Assembly: GCF_039532215.1 (NCBI RefSeq)
Contig: NZ_BAAARN010000004.1
Span: 98,261-162,260 of the forward strand
DNA length: 64,000 nt
Direction of reading: 5' to 3'
Source of the DNA: Pedococcus aerophilus
GTDB taxonomy: Bacteria; Actinomycetota; Actinomycetes; Actinomycetales; Dermatophilaceae
The position numbers and the translations under genes were made by a program. The notes under the pieces were generated by a model. The model did not search any database and was not told the DNA's origin. It worked only from the letters and a program-made list of their open reading frames with translations. This document shows positions 20,451 through 28,635 of this stretch, piece after piece. Each line of letters opens with the position of its first letter. Within the stretch, counting starts at the first letter, position 1.

Positions 20451-21377
20451 TCAGTGGCGACGCTCGTACGCCGGGGTCAGGCGTCGCCGCGCGGCGAGCA
20501 GGAGCCCGCCGCCGACCAGCAGGCCACCGGCCAGCGTCGTCAGCGAGGGGAGTGCCGCACCGGTGCGGGCGAGAGCCCCCTGGCTCGCCGTGGTCACGGC
20601 CGGCACGGCGGCGTTCTGCTGGGTCCGCGAGCCGAGGGCGTCGAGGTAGGACTCGTCGGCGCAGCGCAGGCCGGTGCAGTCGTCCGCGCCGACGTTGCCC
20701 TCGACGTCGACGGGGTCGGTGCCCAGCGTGCCGGTGGGGGCGCTGCCGGTGCCGCCACCGGTGTTGGTGCTCCCGCCGTTGCCACCGGTGCTGGTGCCGC
20801 CGCCGTTGCCGCCGGTGCTCGTGCCCCCGGCGCCCGGGGTGCTGGGGACCGAGGTGGTCGTGCTCGAGGTGGTGGTCGCCGGCGCCGACGTCGTGGACGG
20901 CTCGGTGGTGGTCGAGGGGACACCGGTCGAGGTGGACGGCTCACTCGTGGTCGACGTGGTGTCCGTCGGCAGCGGAGGGAGGCTCGTCGTGGTGCTCGTC
21001 GTCGACGTGATGGTGTCGGTCGGCGGGTCCGTGGGCCCGGGGTCCGTGGTCGTCGTCGTGGTGCTCGACGTCGTCTCGTCGGGGACCGTCGTCGTCGTGG
21101 TGGTGGTCTCGCAGACCACGGGCACGGGCACGATGTCGCAGACCGGGGCGGGCGGTCCGGGCGGGTTGGGCGGGTCGAAGACGCCGCTGTCGTCGCGGGC
21201 GTCGATCCCGCAGGCGGCCGGCCCGGAGCCGACGAGGTCGAACGAGGTCGTCGCACTCGTCGTGGTCACGCACGGCACGGCGGTGTCGGCCGAGGCGGAC
21301 TGCGGCCCCAGCACGAGCAGGCCGGATCCGGCGATGACGGCGGTCGTGAGCGCGAGCGTGCGCCATGTCGATGTCAC
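20451..21377 (-). CDS. Mucin-like secreted protein with LARTG sorting-like C-terminus, within the ESX operon
   Basis: 308 residues. A signal peptide (about 1-30) is followed by a Cys-containing segment (PCVTTTSA to CDIVPVPVVCE), a ~110-residue Thr/Ser/Pro-rich region that is probably glycosylated and extended, and Gly/Thr repeats (GGTSTGGNGG twice). A C-terminal segment has LARTG, a hydrophobic helix and an Arg-rich tail. This C-terminus resembles a class E sortase LAxTG signal, so wall anchoring is inferred. Four Cys residues could form two disulfides. GTG 21377 gives the signal peptide. The gene lies between eccD and eccB, where mycobacterial loci have none like it; function unknown. Confidence 0.82.
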   Translation of the reverse strand: MTSTWRTLALTTAVIAGSGLLVLGPQSASADTAVPCVTTTSATTSFDLVGSGPAACGIDARDDSGVFDPPNPPGPPAPVCDIVPVPVVCETTTTTTTVPDETTSSTTTTTTDPGPTDPPTDTITSTTSTTTSLPPLPTDTTSTTSEPSTSTGVPSTTTEPSTTSAPATTTSSTTTSVPSTPGAGGTSTGGNGGGTSTGGNGGSTNTGGGTGSAPTGTLGTDPVDVEGNVGADDCTGLRCADESYLDALGSRTQQNAAVPAVTTASQGALARTGAALPSLTTLAGGLLVGGGLLLAARRRLTPAYERRH

Positions 21378-21545
21378 GGTGGTGTCCCCCTGGACGAGTC
21401 GAACGTCGTGTGATGGCCCGTTACCGGCGACGCCCCCCGCATCCTCGGGTGCCGTGGTCGAGCCGGTCAGATTCTAGGGGAAATGCCGCGGGACGCGTCA
21501 AAGACCCACGAATCCCGCTCGCTCCGTGTCAGATCCTGTCCGGAG

Positions 21546-21580
21546 GATCTGGTCTAGAAGATCTGGTCTAGAAGATCTGG
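21546..21580. repeat. 14-bp tandem duplication at the eccD stop codon
   Basis: GATCTGGTCTAGAA occurs at 21546-21559 and 21560-21573, followed by a partial third unit GATCTGG at 21574-21580. The eccD stop codon (complement of 21568-21570) is inside the second unit; the first unit would supply another in-line TAG. Recent tandem duplication is the likely origin. Confidence 0.8.
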
Positions 21581-22917
21581 GCGGCGGCAGCGGCGAGGGG
21601 CAGCAGGGCGACCAGGCAGACGCCGTCGACGGCGTCGGCGAGGCGACCGAGCCGGACCCGGGACCGCGGCGCCACGAGGGCGAGGCCGACGACGACGGCC
21701 GCAGCTGCCGCGAGCGCCAGACCGAGGAGCGGTCGCCAGTCGGGGTGGGCGATGGCGGCGCTGACGCCGACGACCGCCAGTCCGAGGATGCCGACGACCA
21801 TGGACACCAGGACGCTGGCGTGCGTGCGGCTGTGCCGCGTCCGCAGCAGCACCGCGGCGAAGCCGACCGCGCCGAGCACCGGTCCGAGCCACCCCGTGCG
21901 GGCGACGAACGGCGCGGCGAGCAGGGCGACCAGGCCGGCGGCGATGCCCAGGCCGAGCATGAGGTCGTGGCCGGCGACGACCTGGCGACGGACCGAGCGG
22001 CTGTCCACGGCCGGGGCGTCGGCGAAGATCTCTGCGTCGGTGCGGGGCGGGTTCGTCGTGAGGCGGCTGGAGGACAGCGCGAACCACGGGAAGAGGTTGC
22101 CCGCGATCACCGCGACCGCGAAGACCACCGCGGCCACGCCGTCCACGGGGAAACCGGCGAAGGCGACGAGCGCCCCGCAGACGGCCAGGACCAGCCCGAC
22201 CACGGGACCGACGAGGACGACCGGCCGGTGCTCTCGGACCGCCACGACACCGAGGCCGCCCACGACGGCGGCGGCGAGCCCCGCGAACATCAACGGCCGG
22301 CCCCACACCGATCCGTCGACGGGGACGGCCAGGCCGGCCACGGCTGCATACGCGCTCGCGGACAGGGCGAGCGCGGCGCCGGACACCGCCTGGCGACGGG
22401 CCTGGGACAGGACGGCGGCGGCGATCACCAGCAGGACGGCGACCGCGCCGGCCATGCCGACGACGAGGACCCCGGTGGTGCGCGCGGTGACCAGGGCGAC
22501 CGCTCCGGCGGCGAAGAGCGCGACGGCGGCACCGAGCGCGGTGCGTGCGCTGTTCTCGGGCGTCCACGGGGCGAACGAGGACTCGACGAGGTCGGCGACC
22601 GCCTCGACGACGTCGTCGTAGACCTTGAGCTCGACGGGGTCGCCGGCCGGCTCGAGGGCCAGGACGAAGCCGTCCTCGACCCCCTGGGCGGCGAGGCTGC
22701 GGTCGGGCTCGACCGTGATCCCGTCGTGGCGCACGAGGCGGAACCCCCGGCTGGCGGTGCTCGGGTCGAGCTGCCCCAGCTCCCGTGCCAGCTCGGGCAC
22801 CAGCTCCGCGACGGGTATGCCGCCGGGCAGCCCGAGATCCGCACGGCGGGTGCCCGCAGTGACGGACAGCCGGATGAGCGAGGTGGTGCTGCCAGTACTG
22901 CCAGTGCTCACGGTCAC
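21568..22917 (-). CDS. eccD: Type VII secretion integral membrane protein EccD
   Basis: 449 residues. An N-terminal ubiquitin-like (YukD) domain of about 90 residues (LIRLSVTAGTRRADLGLPGG, later ELKVYDDVVEAVAD) is followed by about 11 membrane segments, the EccD layout. EccD forms the large lipid-filled part of the ESX channel. Start GTG 22917; GTG 22911 is nearly equivalent. It is the first gene of the leftward eccD-LAxTG-eccB-mycP set and is divergent from the WXG100 operon, with 212 bp between. Confidence 0.9.
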   Translation of the reverse strand: MTVSTGSTGSTTSLIRLSVTAGTRRADLGLPGGIPVAELVPELARELGQLDPSTASRGFRLVRHDGITVEPDRSLAAQGVEDGFVLALEPAGDPVELKVYDDVVEAVADLVESSFAPWTPENSARTALGAAVALFAAGAVALVTARTTGVLVVGMAGAVAVLLVIAAAVLSQARRQAVSGAALALSASAYAAVAGLAVPVDGSVWGRPLMFAGLAAAVVGGLGVVAVREHRPVVLVGPVVGLVLAVCGALVAFAGFPVDGVAAVVFAVAVIAGNLFPWFALSSSRLTTNPPRTDAEIFADAPAVDSRSVRRQVVAGHDLMLGLGIAAGLVALLAAPFVARTGWLGPVLGAVGFAAVLLRTRHSRTHASVLVSMVVGILGLAVVGVSAAIAHPDWRPLLGLALAAAAAVVVGLALVAPRSRVRLGRLADAVDGVCLVALLPLAAAAAQIF

Positions 22918-23129
22918 GGGCCCCTCCCGGTGACGACGAAATGTCCTTCGGCCCCGACGGGGCCAGACGCAGCATAGGGGGGAGTTCTCCCCATGTTGCG
23001 CTCTTCCAAACGTTGCTACTCTCTCAAATCGGACCTCGGGGGAACGTGTTTCGGGGTCCGTCCCATGCGCAGAGCGAGTGGGGATCAGCGCGCCCCCAGG
23101 GGGGCCAGAAGTGGAAGTTGGGAGGCACC
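22918..23129. promoter_or_regulatory. Divergent control region between eccD and the WXG100 operon
   Basis: 212 bp with no gene. It holds a dyad GGGGAG-TT-CTCCCC at 22979-22992, a candidate operator, and a hairpin GGCCCC-GAC-GGGGCC at 22950-22964. The segment 23005-23035 (CCAAACGTTGCTACTCTCTC onward) is the least GC-rich and is the likely promoter zone for the esx operon, though I cannot assign -35 and -10 boxes confidently. GGAGG precedes the first esx ATG by six bases. Confidence 0.5.
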
Positions 23130-23429
23130 ATGCTTGCTGCTGGAGATGGCGTACTCAATAAAGGCGCCGGAATCGTCAGCGACTACCGGGGACAGCTCGA
23201 CAACGAGCTGAAGTCCCTCGAGGGCCGCTTGCAGGGTCTGCAGAGCCAGTGGAAGGGACAGGGAGCGGCGAGCTTCCAGGCGACCTTCACCCGCTGGAAG
23301 GAAGACTCCGCGAAGATCATCTCGGCACTGTCGACGTTCGAGGAGAACCTGCGCTCGACGCAGAACACCTTCACCGAGCGCGACGAGAACGCCGCGACCG
23401 CCATGAAGAACAAGTACGGGGGTATGTGA
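23130..23429 (+). CDS. WXG100 protein (ESX substrate or partner), first of a pair
   Basis: 99 residues, two helices joined by a turn with Trp41-Lys42-Gly43 (QSQWKGQGAASF), the WXG100 fold. Such proteins dimerise, usually with the product of the adjacent esx gene, and are secreted folded by the EccC motor. No YxxxD/E export signal is visible in its C-terminus, so export probably relies on its partner. ATG 23130 has GGAGG at good spacing; upstream codons in the open frame do not look coding. It is the first gene of the rightward ESX operon, three bases before the next. Confidence 0.93.
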   Translation: MLAAGDGVLNKGAGIVSDYRGQLDNELKSLEGRLQGLQSQWKGQGAASFQATFTRWKEDSAKIISALSTFEENLRSTQNTFTERDENAATAMKNKYGGM

Positions 23430-23432
23430 GAC

Positions 23433-23711
23433 ATGCTTGTTGACCACGGAGGCCTCAGCGCCGCAGCCGGTGACATCGCCCAGGGTGCGTCCAAGATCGA
23501 GGGCAAGCTCAACGACATGGACCAGGCGCTCTCGCCGCTGAAGAGCGAGTGGGACGGTTCTGCCAAGGAGGCCTACACCCAGGCCAAGCAGAAGTGGACC
23601 CAGGCCATCACGGACATGAAGCTCGTCCTGGCCGAGATCGGCAACGCCGTCGAGACCAGCAACCAGGACTACCAGGACGGCGACAAGAAGTCCGCCGGCC
23701 TGTTCCAGTAG
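23433..23711 (+). CDS. WXG100 protein carrying a YxxxD export motif
   Basis: 92 residues. Trp40-Asp41-Gly42 (KSEWDGSAKEAY) marks the turn between two helices. The C-terminus contains Tyr80-x-x-x-Asp84 (DYQDGD), matching the general type VII export signal, which suggests this is the signal-bearing half of a heterodimer with the 99-residue protein. It starts three bases after the first esx stop and is followed by a strong hairpin. Confidence 0.93.
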   Translation: MLVDHGGLSAAAGDIAQGASKIEGKLNDMDQALSPLKSEWDGSAKEAYTQAKQKWTQAITDMKLVLAEIGNAVETSNQDYQDGDKKSAGLFQ

Positions 23712-23729
23712 CAGCCAGTCGCCACGGTC

Positions 23730-23758
23730 GTGCCGGAGCCCCCTCGGGGTTCCGGCAC
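23730..23758 (+). terminator. Hairpin after the WXG100 pair
   Basis: GTGCCGGA (23730-23737) pairs perfectly with TCCGGCAC (23751-23758), with a second stem CCC-CTCG-GGG inside. There is no T-run. Partial termination here would make the two small esx transcripts more abundant than the rest of the operon. Confidence 0.7.
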
Positions 23759-23809
23759 GTGCCGTGACCACTGGCACGAGGTGCAGCACACGACGCAGGG
23801 GGAGATGAC

Positions 23810-24493
23810 ATGGCACTGCCGGACGAGGACCAGCAGCAGCTGCAGGGGTACCGCTTCACCAACGGCAAGCTCAAGGCGGACTTCGAGATCATCCGCACGC
23901 TGGCGAACAACCGTGGCGCGGCGTGGACCGAGAAAGCCACGGGCAGCCGCTCCAAGGTCGTGGGGACGACCCTGGACGCGAGCTCGTTCTCCGGCATCGA
24001 CTCGTGCAAGCAGTTCGGGTCGGTCTACACGACCGCCAAGCAGATCTACGAGGAGACGCTCAAGGGTGTCGAGGAGGACGTCAAGGCCTACCAGGACAAG
24101 CTCCTGCAGGTGGCGACGCACCTCGAGGACAAGGACAACCGGGCCGGAGAGGTGTTCGCGGCGCTCGCGGCCCCGGCCGCGCAGGACTCGCTCCAGAGCA
24201 ACGTCCGCAACACCCGGGCCAACGAGGGCCAGGACGCGGTCGAGGCCGAGCACGCCCAGGAGCAGGCCGCCCAGCAGGTCGAGCAGGCCGGTCAGCAGGG
24301 CCACGGTCCCGACGGCGGGCCCGGCGGGAACGGCGACCACGGCGGTGGGGCCGGCCCGGACGGTGGCCACCCCGGTGCCGACAACGCCGTGGGAGGGACG
24401 GCGCCGGCCGGGAGCGGCACCGACAACCTCGTCACCCCGGGAGCCGCGCCGGCCACCGACGAGGGCGACACCACGGTCCAGGCGTCCCGCTGA
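23810..24493 (+). CDS. ESX-associated helical protein with Gly/His-rich tail, 227 aa
   Basis: Residues 1-115 are helical with heptad-like spacing (AKQIYEETLKGVEEDVKAYQ, LLQVATHLEDKD), consistent with a WXG/ESX-type helical bundle although no clear WXG is present. Residues 140-185 are Gln/Glu-rich then Gly/Pro/His-rich and likely disordered. A single Cys lies at SCKQFGS. ATG 23810 follows AGGGGGAG at good spacing. The position between the esx pair and a mycosin-like gene suggests a secreted substrate or accessory. I recognise no family. Confidence 0.75.
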   Translation: MALPDEDQQQLQGYRFTNGKLKADFEIIRTLANNRGAAWTEKATGSRSKVVGTTLDASSFSGIDSCKQFGSVYTTAKQIYEETLKGVEEDVKAYQDKLLQVATHLEDKDNRAGEVFAALAAPAAQDSLQSNVRNTRANEGQDAVEAEHAQEQAAQQVEQAGQQGHGPDGGPGGNGDHGGGAGPDGGHPGADNAVGGTAPAGSGTDNLVTPGAAPATDEGDTTVQASR

Positions 24494-24539
24494 ACGTCGT
24501 CGCCGCTCACGCCACCCGATCGCAGGAGGATCCCGCACG

Positions 24540-25982
24540 ATGAAGCGCCCCACCCGCCCCGTCAGCGCCCTGCTGCGGGCCTCGCTGGTGGCCGGTGTCA
24601 GCGCTGCGCTCGTCGCCCTGCCCGTCGTCGGGGTCGCGGGGAGCAGGCCGGCGGCCACGGCCGACGCGGCCAACCCCACGCCCTGGTGGCCCGCGGCGAT
24701 GGGCTTCGACGACCTCGCCAGCGCGGGAGCCACCGGGCAGGGGGTGACGGTCGCGGTCATCGACGGCACCATCGACCCCGATGCCGCGGACGTGAAGGGG
24801 CGTATCGCCGCCGTCTCCACCCCGTGCAGCCAGCCGGCGACGGGCACCGGCAAGGACGCCGACCACGCGACCCAGATCGCACAGGTCATCGTCGGGACCG
24901 GTGCGGCGTCCGGCGGCACCCCCGGGGTGCGGGGCATCGCCCCGAAGGCGACGCTGCGTCACTACAGCCTCGGCCCGGGCGAGAAGAACTCCTGCCTGGT
25001 CAAGGACACCGACCAGCCGTACCCGTTGCTCACCGCGATGCAGCAGGCCCTGGACGACGGGGCCAAGATCATCAACCTCAGCTTCGGCGGCAGCAGCACC
25101 AACGCGGCGCAGAAGCGCGCCATCACGCTCGCCCAGCACGCCGGGGCCATCGTCGTCGCGGCGACGGGCAAGGGGTCCCTGACGTTCCCGGCGGCCTACA
25201 ACGGCGTCGTCGCGGTCAACGCCTGCGACCGAGAGGGACAGCTCGACCCGGACGGCGCCAACGCGGCGTCCTACGGCGTGGCGTTCTGTGCACCGGGGAT
25301 GGACCTCGTCCTCGGTGGTCACCGGGGCACGACGTGGGTGGGTCAGGGCAACCTCACGAGCGGCACGTCGTTCGCGGCGCCCCTGGTCAGCGGTGGGCTG
25401 GCCGCCTACTGGTCGAAGTACCCGAAGGCGACGGGCAACCAGATCCTCCAGGCCGCGCTGCGTCACCCGGGGATGAAGCAGGGCACCAGCAACTCCGGCG
25501 CCAAGGGCTGGGTCTACTCCTACCGCCGCGTGGGCTCGGGCTTCCCGAAGATCCAGGACGCGTCCCGCACCGGCTTCGGCTGGGGGATCTTCGCGCCCGC
25601 CGATGTCGTCGAGGTCGACCCGACCACGTACCCCGACACGAATCCGTTGGTGCGCAAGGCGAATGCCTCCGGACCCACCGCCGAGGAGATCGCCGCGGGC
25701 GCCCTCGCCGAGGACGGCCCGCAGGCGACACCGACCACGTCGACGTCTCCGTCGACGTCATCGTCGACCGCGAGTGCGACCAGCCCCGGCTCCGAGGGGA
25801 GCGACCCGGCGGCAGCGCCGTCCGGCAGCGGGGACGACGGCTCCGGTGGGGTGCCGGTCTGGGTATGGGGCCTGGGCCTGCTGGTGCTCGCGGGAGCGGG
25901 CGGAGCACTCGTCGTCAGTCGTCAGGGAGCCGCCTCGAAGGCGGCCGAACCACGAGCCACACAACCAGGGGAGGGGAGCTGA
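24540..25982 (+). CDS. Second mycosin-like subtilase with altered oxyanion-hole residue
   Basis: 480 residues. A signal peptide (about 1-44), an S8 domain, a Ser/Thr linker and a C-terminal membrane helix (VPVWVWGLGLLVLAGAGGAL) with a short tail give the mycosin layout. Asp75 (VAVIDGTID), His109 (DADHATQIAQ) and Ser277 (SGTSFAAPLVSGG) can form the triad. However, the segment equivalent to AAGN, which supplies the oxyanion-hole Asn in subtilases, reads AATGKGS with Lys211, and the His lies in DHATQ in place of HGT. Activity may be reduced or specialised. AGGAGG precedes ATG 24540. The stop is one base before the next gene. It may act on neighbouring ESX substrates. Confidence 0.88.
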   Translation: MKRPTRPVSALLRASLVAGVSAALVALPVVGVAGSRPAATADAANPTPWWPAAMGFDDLASAGATGQGVTVAVIDGTIDPDAADVKGRIAAVSTPCSQPATGTGKDADHATQIAQVIVGTGAASGGTPGVRGIAPKATLRHYSLGPGEKNSCLVKDTDQPYPLLTAMQQALDDGAKIINLSFGGSSTNAAQKRAITLAQHAGAIVVAATGKGSLTFPAAYNGVVAVNACDREGQLDPDGANAASYGVAFCAPGMDLVLGGHRGTTWVGQGNLTSGTSFAAPLVSGGLAAYWSKYPKATGNQILQAALRHPGMKQGTSNSGAKGWVYSYRRVGSGFPKIQDASRTGFGWGIFAPADVVEVDPTTYPDTNPLVRKANASGPTAEEIAAGALAEDGPQATPTTSTSPSTSSSTASATSPGSEGSDPAAAPSGSGDDGSGGVPVWVWGLGLLVLAGAGGALVVSRQGAASKAAEPRATQPGEGS

Positions 25983-25983
25983 G

Positions 25984-27645
25984 ATGGGCGCCAAGGAGGC
26001 AGAGCTCAGGAAGATCGAGGCCGCGGCCGGCAACATCGCCGCGCAGGCACAGCACTGGGAGGACGCCGCGACCGAGATCGACGACCTGGTCACGAGCATC
26101 AAGAACACCAAGAACGACCTCGCCGTCGACTGGGAGGGCGAGGGCGCCGACGCGGCCTACTCCGCCATGGACACCCTGACCGCGCAGCTCGTCCTGCACG
26201 CGACCGCGCTGCGCGAGGTGAAGTCCGCCCTCGTGGCTGCCGACACCGCGGTGACGACGGCGCAGACCGCCCTGGCCAACGACGTCGAGACGGTCGACAC
26301 CTCGCCGAGCCGCCAGGGGTTCATGACCCAGGAGGGGGTCGACTCCCCGGGACCGGTCGGGAAGAAGTTCGACCAGCAGGCGTACGACGCAGCCGTCGCG
26401 GACCGCGAGGCCCAGCGCGAGGCCGCCGCCGAGGCGGCCCTCCAGCAGCTCAGGGTCGACATGGCCGGTGCCACGACGCAGCTGCCCGTGGAGGCGCCGG
26501 ACGACTACAGCGACGGCGACACCCAGCTGCCCGCGGGTGGTGGCGGTGGCGGCACCCCACCGGGAGGGGGCGGCGGCACCGGCTACTCCGGCGGCAACGT
26601 CGGCTCCACCCCGACCATCTCCACCGGCGGGTGGACGGGGAGCGTGCCGAACATCCCGGGCTACCAGCCGACCCCGAACGACCCGATGGTGCCGCAGATC
26701 GTCCCTGACGACGGGACCGGTGTGGGCACCCCGACGGGCATCACCACCGGGTTCGACCCCACGGCGTACGACGGCTCGACCAGCGCGGACGGCACCGTCG
26801 TCGGCTCGGTTCCGGTGCCCGGTGGGGTGCAGGGTGCGACCGGGGTCGGTGGGCTCGGCGGAAGCGGTGGCGGCTCGGGTGGGCTGGCCGGCACGGCCGG
26901 CGCCATGGGCATGGTCGCCGGCGGGGCCGGGGGACTGCGCGGTGCGCTGCGCGGTGCCGTGGGCCGGGCGGGCGGCACCGTGACGGGCGCCACCGGGGTG
27001 GCCGGCAGCACCGCGCGAGGCGCCACAGGAGGCGCGGCGCGCGGTGGCGCGGGTGGTCGCCTCGGTGGCACGTCCGCGGTGCCCGGCGGATCGCGCGCCG
27101 GGGGTGGCACGAACATCGTGGCCTCCGGCGCGGGTGGGCGTGGCAGCGGAATGGTCCCGGGCGGGTCGGCCGGCGGGTCGTCGGGCGGTGCCTCTGGTTC
27201 CCGCGGCTCGACCGTGAGCGGGTCCACCGGTTCCGGCAAGTACGGCGTGCCCCGGCTCGACGGAGCAGCCGGCGGTGCGGGCGGCCGTGGTGGCACCTCG
27301 CTGGTGCCCGGCGGTGGCGGTCAGTCCGGTGCTGCGGCGGGCAGCCGTGGCGCGGCCGGGGCCGGTGGCCGTGGCGGCGCCGGGGGTCCCGGCGCTGCGG
27401 GCGGTGCCGGCGGTGGGCGGTCGGCCGGCTCCGGACTGGGCGGCTCCACCGGCGGAGGCGCCCGGGCGGGTGCTGCGGGTGGCGGCACGGGCGGCTCCGG
27501 GACGCAGGGTGTCGTGGGCGCCGGCGGTGGCGGGGGTCGCGGGTCGGGCAGCGACCAGGACCGCAAGGACCGCGAGCTGCTCACGCACGAGGACGAGGAG
27601 AACTGGTACGACGACGCCGAGGCGAGCGACTCCGTCTGGGAGTAG
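25984..27645 (+). CDS. WXG100-domain protein fused to a long Gly-rich region, PPE/PE-PGRS-like in composition
   Basis: 553 residues. The N-terminal ~100 residues form a WXG100-like helical pair with Trp-Glu-Gly (AVDWEGEGADAAYSAMDTL) including a YxxxD (YSAMD). Residues ~185-540 are Gly/Ser/Ala-rich with short repeats such as GGAGG and VPGGS. The last ~30 residues switch to charged and aromatic (DEENWYDDAEASDSVWE) and contain YDDAE. Actinobacterial ESX loci often encode a large protein with this acidic Trp-containing end, so it is probably a secreted substrate or a surface component. It starts one base after the subtilase stop. It has no relation in sequence to mycobacterial PE-PGRS beyond composition. 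Confidence 0.85.
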   Translation: MGAKEAELRKIEAAAGNIAAQAQHWEDAATEIDDLVTSIKNTKNDLAVDWEGEGADAAYSAMDTLTAQLVLHATALREVKSALVAADTAVTTAQTALANDVETVDTSPSRQGFMTQEGVDSPGPVGKKFDQQAYDAAVADREAQREAAAEAALQQLRVDMAGATTQLPVEAPDDYSDGDTQLPAGGGGGGTPPGGGGGTGYSGGNVGSTPTISTGGWTGSVPNIPGYQPTPNDPMVPQIVPDDGTGVGTPTGITTGFDPTAYDGSTSADGTVVGSVPVPGGVQGATGVGGLGGSGGGSGGLAGTAGAMGMVAGGAGGLRGALRGAVGRAGGTVTGATGVAGSTARGATGGAARGGAGGRLGGTSAVPGGSRAGGGTNIVASGAGGRGSGMVPGGSAGGSSGGASGSRGSTVSGSTGSGKYGVPRLDGAAGGAGGRGGTSLVPGGGGQSGAAAGSRGAAGAGGRGGAGGPGAAGGAGGGRSAGSGLGGSTGGGARAGAAGGGTGGSGTQGVVGAGGGGGRGSGSDQDRKDRELLTHEDEENWYDDAEASDSVWE

Positions 27646-27678
27646 GTCGCTCCGGCTGTCGACGACGAAGGGGGAGCA

Positions 27679-28635
27679 GTGGCACCGAAGATCAGGGTCG
27701 AGATCGCCCAGCTGGACCTCATCGGGCAGGTCCTGGACAGGCAGCAGGGCCACATGCAGGGGGTCGGTTCGTTCGTGCGGACCAACTGCAGCGCGAGGGG
27801 GGCGTTCACCGGCGTCCTCGGACTGCTCGAGGGGCACTACCGCGGCGCCTACGACGCGGGGTCGCAGGGGATGACCAACGGCGCGACCATCGCGCGCGTC
27901 GCGTCGGACAAGACCGCTGCGACCCGGGCCGACTTCATCGAGCGCGACCGGGCGGCCCACGACCGGATCGCTGCGAAGCAGGGGGTGAACGCGCCGTACG
28001 AGGCTCCTCGCGGGGGCACCGTGCGCACCGGGACCCCGATCGGGCCGCTGGCCGGGAGGGGCGGCTCGGGACCGTTCGGCTTCCTCGACCAGCTGTCCTT
28101 CCTCAAGAGCAGCAAGGACCTCGTGAGCACGGCCGACACCCTGTCCAAGCCGCTGCGGCAGAACCCCCGGGAGCTGTGGCGGGTGCAGCGACGGACCGAG
28201 GACCTTGCCGACCGGACCGACCCGAGGTACTGGATCCAGCGGGGACTGACCAGCCAGGCCAACGCCCTGCGGCAGAAGCTCGACGGGATGTCCGCGACCG
28301 AGCGCGGCACCTACCTGCGCAACCGGCAACGCGACTTCTACGCCCGGGGTCAGGACTTCGCCCGCACCCACGTCCCCGGGCGCGCCGACGAGGACGGATC
28401 GCGCAGCCCCGCTGCCGGTGCGCTGTCCGACAGGGACTCCGAGATGCTCGGCAAGGGGGCGAAGGTGCTCCAGGCGCCGGGTGCCGTGCTGAGTGAGACC
28501 CAGGGCGTGCTCGACGCAGGGCAACGGCTCGCGGAGACCGTGGACCAGGCAGGGCGCACCGCCGAGGCGGCCGACGGACCGGCGAACACCGAGGCGATCC
28601 GGTGGGCCGCGAAGGACAAGGGAGGCACCTGGTGA
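27679..28635 (+). CDS. ESX-operon protein, 318 aa, unknown family
   Basis: The N-terminal ~100 residues are helical and spaced like an ESX helical bundle (VEIAQLDLIGQVLDRQQGHM, then a Cys36 and FTGVLGLLEGHYRGAYDAG). The middle has a Gly/Pro linker and the C-terminal ~150 residues are charged and helical (NPRELWRVQRRTEDLADRTD). No signal peptide or membrane helix is seen. GTG 27679 follows GGGGGAG. Its stop overlaps the next start by four bases (GTGA). Layout and position suggest a substrate or a chaperone partner of the next protein. Confidence 0.75.
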   Translation: MAPKIRVEIAQLDLIGQVLDRQQGHMQGVGSFVRTNCSARGAFTGVLGLLEGHYRGAYDAGSQGMTNGATIARVASDKTAATRADFIERDRAAHDRIAAKQGVNAPYEAPRGGTVRTGTPIGPLAGRGGSGPFGFLDQLSFLKSSKDLVSTADTLSKPLRQNPRELWRVQRRTEDLADRTDPRYWIQRGLTSQANALRQKLDGMSATERGTYLRNRQRDFYARGQDFARTHVPGRADEDGSRSPAAGALSDRDSEMLGKGAKVLQAPGAVLSETQGVLDAGQRLAETVDQAGRTAEAADGPANTEAIRWAAKDKGGTW

